Shown here: positions 56,444-64,000 of the stretch, piece after piece
Numbering within the stretch: the first letter of the stretch is position 1
How the letters are laid out: each line of letters starts with the position of its first letter
Source: Smittia aterrima
Taxonomy: Eukaryota; Arthropoda; Insecta; Diptera; Chironomidae
Assembly: GCA_033063855.1 (NCBI GenBank)
Contig: CP093831.1
Location: forward strand, 28,086,001 to 28,150,000
Length of the DNA: 64,000 nucleotides
Direction: 5' to 3'
Notes under the pieces: generated by a model
What the model was told of the DNA's origin: nothing
What the model saw: the letters and a program-made list of their open reading frames with translations, nothing else
Databases searched by the model: none
Position numbers and translations under genes: made by a program

Positions 56444-58594
56444 TCAAAAAAAAAAAGAAAATAAGAATTCGAATTTTTATATTTTGCAACGAATGTGTTT
56501 ACAGATGATAAATTGAATAAATTGCGTAGTTGAAGTCTTTAAAGTTTAAAAATTGATTTAATTAAAAAATCGCTCTTAAACTGCAGTGAAATTCGAAAGT
56601 GGATCAATGGGTGAAAGAAATCCGAATACTTCAACGTAAAAAAAATTCATTGAATGTAAAAAGAAAAAGTTTAAAAGCGAAAAGCAAAAATAAAAAATTG
56701 TTGTTGCATTTGATTGAATGATATCCGATAAATTACGATTCGCGGTAAGCTTCCCAGTTACAACAGGTTCCGGTTTAAATCATATCAACACGCGTCGTCT
56801 GATCCAGCTTCGTTTATTTGGCGAATGGTGAGTGATAAGAAAGTGGAACATTAATCGGAAGCTGTCGCCGGCAAGTTTGAAATGTTCTTCTCGATAAGTT
56901 CAATGAAGTGGAAAATTCAATTTTGTTTTGATGGAGATCATCGCAAAACAGGTTTTCGGATGTAAAATGATTTATTGAGTTCTCGATTCAAGTCGCGCGT
57001 GTGTTTCTCGATTTAATTAAATTAAACAATTAAAAGTGTTTGAGAAATAATATTTCGATAAGAACAAATATTTTCTTTGATGACTCGAAAAAATTGCCCA
57101 TTCTTTAACAAATAAAAAGTTCAGCTCGCATTTGCATTGCTCAATTTGTTCAAACGAGCCAAGAGACGAAAAAAAAAATTTACAAGAAAAAAAAGTTAAA
57201 CTGAGGTAACACTTCAATTAAGACACTTTTTGCAGTGGAAGAAACAAGTAAAGTAAAGCAGGAAAAAATAACAAAACAAGCTTTGTAGCCGCGTTTGTGA
57301 ATATTTGAACGAAGAGTTGAGAAATCAAAACAAGAAACAAAAGGCGCGACGCAGCTAAATAGTCAATTGAAGACTTTTAACATTCGATCACGTAATGAGG
57401 AGATATTTAAGTGGAAAATCAAGTTCCATTCGAGAGGCATAGCTAATTTCTCTAATGAAAAAAAAATCTCAAACTTATTGGGTCAAGGTCGCTCAGAAGA
57501 GAATTATCAGTAATGGATCACTGAGGTCACATTGATGAGAGAAAATCAACGCTCTTCACTCTAATAAACAAGAGGTTGATGCAATTGATGGCACGCGTTA
57601 ATTTCAATTTTCAATTTTGATTTGATCTATTGCTCGCTGACGACAACCAGACCATGATCGCACTTAACATGCTCGCGTGTTGGAAACACGTTAAATTTCA
57701 CTCGAAACTCGTGGGAAAATTACTCATTCATTGTAATTTCCGTGGCTTGTGATCAAGTTTATTTTCTGATGTCCAAATCAAACTCTACAACTCACACATG
57801 CACTTGCATGATTCATTTGGAGATTTTGATTGATTTTCGAGGAATTCCATTTTCCTATTCTGATCTGCGTTCAACTCTAAGTAAACAACGATTGCATTGG
57901 CTTGGAGTTCCATGGCCGATTAGCTTTGAATGCTCTACATTTAATCATTTGAAAATAATTGCAGTTTAGCGATCGGTCCGAACGTAATACTCGAATTTCC
58001 TCATTTCTACCGGCAATAAAGTTTCGCTGGCGTGATCTGTTAAATTGTTTCCGATTTTTAACAATTAACGAAACTCGTGCTTCTTGTTTGAACATCAATA
58101 AAACTTTGTTTTAAAGCTTAAAGTCAAATTATCGTCAAGGACAACAAGCAACGACGATTCAGCCAAAGTTCAGTCACAATCGATCGTCGTTAGAGTTTTC
58201 CTGATGCTTGTGTTTGTTATCAGCTGATTAAACAAAGACTAAACGCCAGGAATAGCCCAAGCGAACTCTTAAAACAAAAAAAGATGTTTTTTCGAAGCTT
58301 TCAATGTTTTTACGATGAGATTAAACTTTAATGTGATAAAGTCATCAGAACACAATCAAACACGCGATCTCTCCACAAAACGAAATTACAAAATATTTTC
58401 GTTTTGTTATTTGCAATTTCTCGAGGGCGCAATCAATAAAAACTAATAAATCATCAAAGATATTGTTCTACTAAACGTGATTTGTTCATTTGAAGTGCTC
58501 GTTGACCTTTGCTCGATTCGGTCAATGAAAACAATCGCGAAACTAATTCATTGCTGTCTGTTTGTCGGTCTAAACAATTAATTTATTACTCAAA

Positions 58595-59697
58595 TTAGAA
58601 ATGATTCAGAAAGCTTAAGATAATCGTTGATAAGAGAATCAATGTGGCGCTAAATCGAACTCTTCCCGATGCAGAGTGTTCTCCAATCCAATCGTGGAAT
58701 TGCGATAAGTCAACGTACGTTCCAAGTCTGTTTATAATTATTTTAGAGCAATAGTCACTCGGCCGGTAGTCAATCAATCCGAAAAGCTTTCCATTGCAAA
58801 CCAGTGGCGAGCCGTCGTCAGTTTCGCATCCATTTATGAAATAAGGGCCAGCGCATAACGTCGTCGATGTCACTTTATTTGAAACGACTTCACACGCGTC
58901 TCTCACTTCAATCTCGACTTCGCCTGATAACAGATGTGGCGCTCCGCCATACTTAAAAATAAAAGTGTGAGAATATTATTCTCTGAATCTTATTGAGACG
59001 ATTATCAAGAAGGTCTTACTCGAGTGGTCAAAGACCAACCGTAAATCAAACATTTCGTCGTTTGTAAAGGCGCTGATGTGCCGATATCTTCAAGGTCAAT
59101 GATTTGTATGCTGTTATCGAGAACTTCATCAACAAGCTGTGAAAAGATTATTTAGAAATCTAATTCGATCTTAAATCTTTAACTTACGAAGCCAATTGCT
59201 AAGTTACTTTCCAATGAGGATCGACTGAAGTTCTCGTGAATTAAAATCGTTTCTAAAACTCCTGAGAACGTGTTCAGTTCCTTTTCGAGTCTGTATTCAC
59301 TTCCAGCGATCACTCTCACTTCTTCAGGTTTCAGTAGAACGTCCCTGAAAGTTCAAATTTAAAATCGAGTTGAGAAGAGAAGTTTAAACTTTTACTGCTG
59401 ATAAAAACAAGTCGCGAGGGTTAGCACGGCCTTCCGACTAATGAACACTCCTCCACAGAAAAACTCTTCTTCTGTTTTCACAAGCTGCAGAGATGCAATG
59501 TACTTCAAGTGAGAGATTGGAGTGTTGTCGTTGCCATCGTTGATCACAGGAAAACGCTGAGCTCTCACTATAATATATAAATAAATTTGAATATATTATA
59601 TATAATAATTTTGAAATAATTTCGAAAAGAAATGTTTTCACGATTACTCACCAACGAGAATACAAAGTAAAATACTTAAAGCGATAAGCAGTTTCAT
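58595..59697 (-). CDS. trypsin-fold serine protease homologue, catalytic triad lost
   Basis: Five exons on the minus strand: 59697-59652, 59567-59396, 59344-59188, 59136-59020 and 58951-58595, about 282 residues in phase. Signal peptide MKLLIALSILLCILV. The chymotrypsin fold is recognisable from FCGGVFISRKAVLTLATC, YGWSLTT, TLCAG and PLVCNGKLFGLI. The triad is replaced at each position: His by Thr 68 (TLATC for TAAHC), Asp by Asn 120 (NLAI for DIAL), and Ser by Asp 210 (TDDGSP for GDSGGP). It therefore cannot be a protease. The last 20 residues are hydrophobic (SATLILLSTIILSFLNHF), suggesting a GPI-anchor signal or membrane anchor. Insect protease homologues often act as cofactors or binding proteins in immunity; the role here is unknown. 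Confidence 0.86.
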
Positions 59698-60252
59698 GTC
59701 GATTCAATGAAATTTCAGCAACAACTGGAAACGATATCAGAGAAATTCTACGCTCAGGCTGTTTCTTAATCTTATCTCTAAAACATTAGATAAGACACCC
59801 TCGACTGTTATAATTTTTTTTATTGGATATCTCGTTAAACAATCATTAATGCATTTGAGGCTCATTTGCGATGGAATTTTTTTAATTTCTCGAGATTGCA
59901 ATGATGTCAGATGTGATAACCTTTGAGCTCCGCTATTTTTAGCTTCATCTCTTATCACGCGATTTTAATTTCTAGCAAATCTAAGGGAGCGCCAATCACA
60001 ACAAGAAAATTCCTCATTGTCACTCAAGTTAATCTTAAAAGCGAAAGAACTTCAAACAAATTGAATTGCGGAAATGAATTCGATGATAAAGCAAATACAA
60101 ATCCGACCTACGACAACAAAACTTAATTTACGATTATCTCTAACATGAAAGCTTTCGCGTGCTATTAAAATTGAATTATGGAGTTGATATCTTGATGATG
60201 ATTTACAATTTTTCATTTCCAGATAAATTATGACATTTGACGGAGGCGAATC
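59698..60252. other. intergenic between the protease homologue and ABCA gene 2
   Basis: 555 bp between two divergent start codons. It holds the protease homologue promoter and the immediate 5'UTR of ABCA gene 2, including acceptor AG at 60221-60222 and a 9-codon upstream frame at 60230-60256. Confidence 0.5.
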
Positions 60253-60256
60253 ATGA
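60230..60256 (+). promoter_or_regulatory. upstream ORF overlapping the ABCA gene 2 start
   Basis: ATG at 60230 opens an 8-codon frame (MTFDGGES) whose TGA at 60254-60256 overlaps the main ATG (60253-60255) as ATGA. Such a geometry can reduce or tune initiation by termination-reinitiation. Whether it lies in the mRNA depends on the 5' end. Confidence 0.45.
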
Positions 60257-63200
60257 AACTAAAGAATTTCAATTTCCGACAAATACGTGCTCTAATTAGA
60301 AAAGATGTTTTGGTTAGACTGCGACAGCCAGTAAGCTAAAGCGTTAAGTTATTTCCAACAGTTTGTTTAATAATATTTTGTTATTTCCTTAGTGGATGAC
60401 TGTTCTTCAATATCTTTGGCCTTGCGCGATATTTCTGTCTTTGTATATTTTGAGACTGAGATTTCAGCCGATTCAAGTCGACGATTGCCAGTATCCCTCG
60501 CGTGGATTACCATCCAATGAGTTGCTTCCCTTCTTTCAAAGCTACATTTGCACGATCGAGAATCAATGTTCGAATATCAAAGACTACGAAGAGATCACGA
60601 GCTGGGGTGACGCACCGTAAGTCAATCTCACTCTCTCTGGTTCATTTATAATTAAAAATTCTTATCAAATACTTTCCAGTGTCACGCCAGTGCTAAATAT
60701 AATTCAAACATTTTTAAATGAACGAGATCTGTTCGACGCTGTTACTGGACTTCCGAAATCAAAAGAGTTTCTTCCGTTAATCACGAAAATTGCGACTCAT
60801 GATAAGTTTAAATATATTGAATGTGAGTCACGTCTCAAAGCAAAGATTTCTCTTAAAATTAACATTTAAATCTCAACAGCGAATGCTGATTATCTCGTTC
60901 GTAACTTACCAAAGATCCAGAAAGTTGTTGGAGAGGCCTTCGACGTTAACAAACTTTTCTCGAACGACAGAATCTTCTCCAGTCTCGGGAAAGTCTTGTG
61001 CGGTCGTCCCTTTCCTCGAAGCAACAATATTCGATTCGTTGACAACATTTTGTACTCGAAAGATTACAATGGACCGGACAAAGTTGAACTTGAAGTCATG
61101 CCGAGTAAGGAAATTTTAATTTGAGCAAATATTTTGACTTTTTTTAATGAAATCTCAGCTCCCTACTGCAAGCAACTTTATCTGGACGTGACGAACACCA
61201 ACAACGGGAAGATCACATGGAAACTACTCAAGCCAATTATTCAAGGAAAGATTCTCTTCGGTCCCGTTAGTGACGAGACAAAAGAAATTATGTCAATGAG
61301 CAATTCAACGTTTGAAGATATGCAACGACTGAAAGACTTTGTAAGATCAGTTGAGACAAGTTTTAAAATGCTGCACACAGACAAAGAGTTTCGCGATAAT
61401 TTCGACAACTTAATTTCTTTGGCGAAGTCTCCGTTTATTCAAGCGATCCTTGGTGGCTCGATCGACATTAAAACGATCGAGAGCGTGCTCAACAGCATCG
61501 TGCAAGACCCAAAGATCTCTGAAGTGATTGGAATTGTTGGAAACATTCTCGATTGCTTTTCAGTTGATCGCTTCATTCCAGTCAAAGATGAAAAGGAACT
61601 TGAAGACATGGCTCACGATCTTGCAAAGGATAAATTGTTTTATGCTGCGTTGTACTTTGCGCAGGATGGCAAAACCAATGGAAGTTCTTACAAAATCAGA
61701 ATGGAAGTTGACAACACGCCAAAGACAATTGAGAACAGAAATCGATTTTATTTCCCAGGCAAGAAAACTCAAAATTAATTTAAAAGTCTTTGAGGGAAAT
61801 TAACTTTTTCTTCTCTTTCAGGAAGTGAGGGAAACTTCGAGCTTGAGATGAGATATCATCGAGGATTCATTGAGATTCAGAATTCCATCGACACTGGCAT
61901 CATCAAGTATCACAAGAAGAAACAATTTGAAGCTGAAAACAAAGTCGAGAGCTTAGACGATCTTGACTTTGGTGATTCACTTTTTAAAGACGAAGACGAC
62001 AAGAATGTTTCGGAAAGTGTTTCCTATGAAACTGATGATGACTTCGGAGGATTAAAGCTTGACACGAATGGAGATTTTGACGAAGCTAATCAGACAACGA
62101 CAACAACTCCATCGACAACAACAGGAGCAGCTTTCGACTTTGGCGATCTTTTCAAGTCTTTAAAGGAAAACTCTTCAGTGACGAATTCGAGTGATGACTC
62201 TGATGATGACTTTTGGAAATTCGATGAAGAAGACGAGACAGTGAAACCTGAAACATTACAAACGACAACCGAGCAAAGCTCGCAAGAAGAATCTGTAACG
62301 CTTCCCCGCCAGAAAAGACAACTGGAGACTTTATTAAGCATGTTCGGCTTTGGAGGAAGCTCTCAAAAGAAAGAAACTAAAAAACTTACGTTCGAGGTCG
62401 ATAGACTGTCGATCCACACGAAACAGTTCCCTTATCCAAAGTACACACAAGACGACTTTAAAAAAGGTCTTTATCTCGCGCAAGCTGTTCAAATGAGCTT
62501 CTTCTTCGCGCTCATCATTCACATCTCGTCATCTGTTCGACAGAAAATCTGGTTCAAAGAGTCTGGAAATTTGTCGGTGAGTTTGTTTGATTATTGTCTG
62601 ACGACTTTGAACTAAGATTTTTCTTCAAAGCTTTTGCGAACGATGGGAATGGACGAAAGCTCAGATTTATTTTCATGGATCATCACAACATTTGTCGAGC
62701 TCGCGATTGTGTTTCTTCTCGCGGTTGTGATCCTTTACAGTGGAGGGATCTTAGAGTTCACTAGCAAAATATTGATTTACTTGTTCTTGTTGATCTTTGG
62801 TGTTTGCGTCATCTCGTTCTGGTGAGTTGAAGACAAACTTTTGATTTTCTTAATTAAAATTTAAATTTCTTTAGTTTCATGGCTTCAACATTTTTCTCCA
62901 CCGCGAGCATTGGATCTGTCTCGTCTGTGATTCTATTTCTGATGACTTTCCTGCCTTACATCATCATCATCTCTCTTGGAACTGTCTTAACTACTTTTGG
63001 GAAGTTCCTCGCGAGTTTATCGCTGTCGACAGCTTTTTGCTATGCTTGGCAATACATTTTAAGGATTGAGCTTCAAGAGAAGCCTCTGAAGTTCTTTGAT
63101 TTGTTCGCTGGAGATTTTTCCGAAAACGATTTTAAATTCGGGTTGACGATGATCATTGTCGACATCGCTCTTTATGCAGTCATCGGATATTTCGTTCAGA

Positions 63201-64000
63201 AGTTGACGAAAGGTTAGATCTCATTAAATCTCTTGAATTTTTTAATAAAATATTTTTTATTTCAGACGATTTTAGGTTTTACAATGTTGAAAGAAAGAAC
63301 ATTGGTCAAGAGCTCGGAGCTAAAATGACGAAAGTCACCAAAATCTACGAGAACTGCGATCCAAACAAACCTGCAGTCGACAATGTTTCCATCGCTTTTA
63401 AAAAAGATGAGATTTTATGTCTCTTAGGTCGAAACGGAGCTGGAAAGTCGACGATAATCAAACTTCTAACTGGACAACTCTCGCCAAGCTTCGGAGAAGT
63501 TTTCTTGCCACTCGATTACGATTTGATCTCAGGATTCAGAAATCCTCAAGAACAAATTGGACTTTGCTCGCAAAATAATGTTTTGATACCAAACTTGACT
63601 GCCGAAGAACATTTGGAGCTTTACGGCAAAATGAAGTTGAGAAAAGGATCGGGAAAAGAAATTCGTCGAGTGGTGAATAACATGAAGTTAGGAAAATACA
63701 AAAACTTCAAAGCTTTTGAGCTTTCTGGCGGATACAAAAGAAGATTGTGCATCGCGATTGCTTTCCTCGGTTCTCCTAATCTCGTGATCCTTGATGAGCC
63801 TTGCAGTGGAGTCGACACTCACGCCAGGAAAATTATTTGGGAATTGATCGGAGCTTTGAGAAAGGATCGAGCGGTCGTTCTAGCAACTCATGATCTTGAC
63901 GAAGCTCAGCATTTAGGCGACAACATTATCATCATGAAAGATGGAAGAGTCGCTTTAGAGTCGACGACGAAAGATCTTCAAAATGAATTGACAAAGAACT
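60253..64000 (+). CDS. ABCA-subfamily full ABC transporter 2 (3' end beyond window)
   Basis: Exons 60253-60330, 60393-60616, 60680-60822, 60880-61104, 61159-61758, 61822-62576, 62631-62821, 62875-63212 and 63266 to the window edge. It parallels gene 1 in order and content: first TM helix, extracellular domain, TM cluster and NBD1 with Walker A GRNGAGKST, Q-loop Gln in CSQ, LSGGY signature and Walker B LVILDEPC. Gene 1 has an intron that splits exon 2 of this gene. This gene has two introns absent from gene 1 (61759-61821 and 63213-63265). The first of these starts with GC, not GT. From 63745 to the end it is 98% identical in DNA to gene 1. NBD2 is outside the window. Lipid transport is inferred from the family. 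Confidence 0.88.

Larger units (their letters stand above)
55599..58594. other. 3 kb region between ABCA gene 1 and the serine protease homologue
   Basis: No supported gene. It contains an AT-only palindromic tract (56241-56300), the candidate ABCA gene 2 start block (56414-56443) and several A-rich runs. Short frames such as 57742-57969 have no domain. Much of it may be 5'UTR intron of ABCA gene 2. Confidence 0.45.

Overview
The window reads as nuclear DNA of a small, AT-rich insect genome. Most introns are 50-80 bp with GT-AG ends. Insect-specific families are present: two ZAD zinc-finger proteins, takeout/JHBP proteins and a trypsin-fold serine protease homologue. Compact genes and a nematoceran-like gene set suggest a dipteran, possibly a non-biting midge (Chironomidae); the species is inference. 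Exon structures were built by hand from splice sites. Every multi-exon model keeps phase across all junctions.

Layout. 1-5.4 kb: an intact F-box gene, a truncated F-box relic and two nearly identical 235-bp direct repeats that bracket them. 5.4-14.9 kb: four tandem C2H2 zinc-finger paralogues, all on the minus strand. They share promoter and 3' flank blocks, and their spacers carry one complete and one truncated copy of a TA-flanked inverted-repeat element. 15.3-19.4 kb: poly(ADP-ribose) glycohydrolase (Parg), then a disordered zinc-finger protein of unknown role. 19.6-21.4 kb (minus): a ZAD zinc-finger gene, head-to-head with a SUCO/SLP1-type SUN-domain gene (21.8-24.9 kb). 25.4-28.6 kb (minus): adenylyl cyclase-associated protein (capulet) with a long Cys-rich N-terminal extension. 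31.2-35.2 kb: a second F-box gene, tail-to-tail with an uninterrupted endonuclease/reverse-transcriptase ORF whose hallmark motifs are altered. 35.8-38.7 kb (minus): two takeout-like genes. 39.8-43.8 kb (minus): nicotinate phosphoribosyltransferase. 44.4-46.5 kb (minus): another ZAD zinc-finger gene, sharing a 179-bp divergent promoter with a TMEM126-like gene. 49.1-64.0 kb: two tandem ABCA transporters, the second cut by the window end. A catalytically dead serine protease homologue lies between them on the opposite strand.

Most of the window is ordinary housekeeping and expanded families. The observations most worth a second look are: the motif-degenerate but open RT protein; the pseudoprotease that may sit inside the 5'UTR intron of an ABCA gene; a sharp near-identity tract in NBD1 of the ABCA pair, consistent with gene conversion; the filled, truncated and empty sites of the inverted-repeat element; and the two sub-clades of the zinc-finger cluster, which differ together in finger number, a SUMO-type motif and the TATA box. 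No CRISPR, tRNA or rRNA gene was recognised.
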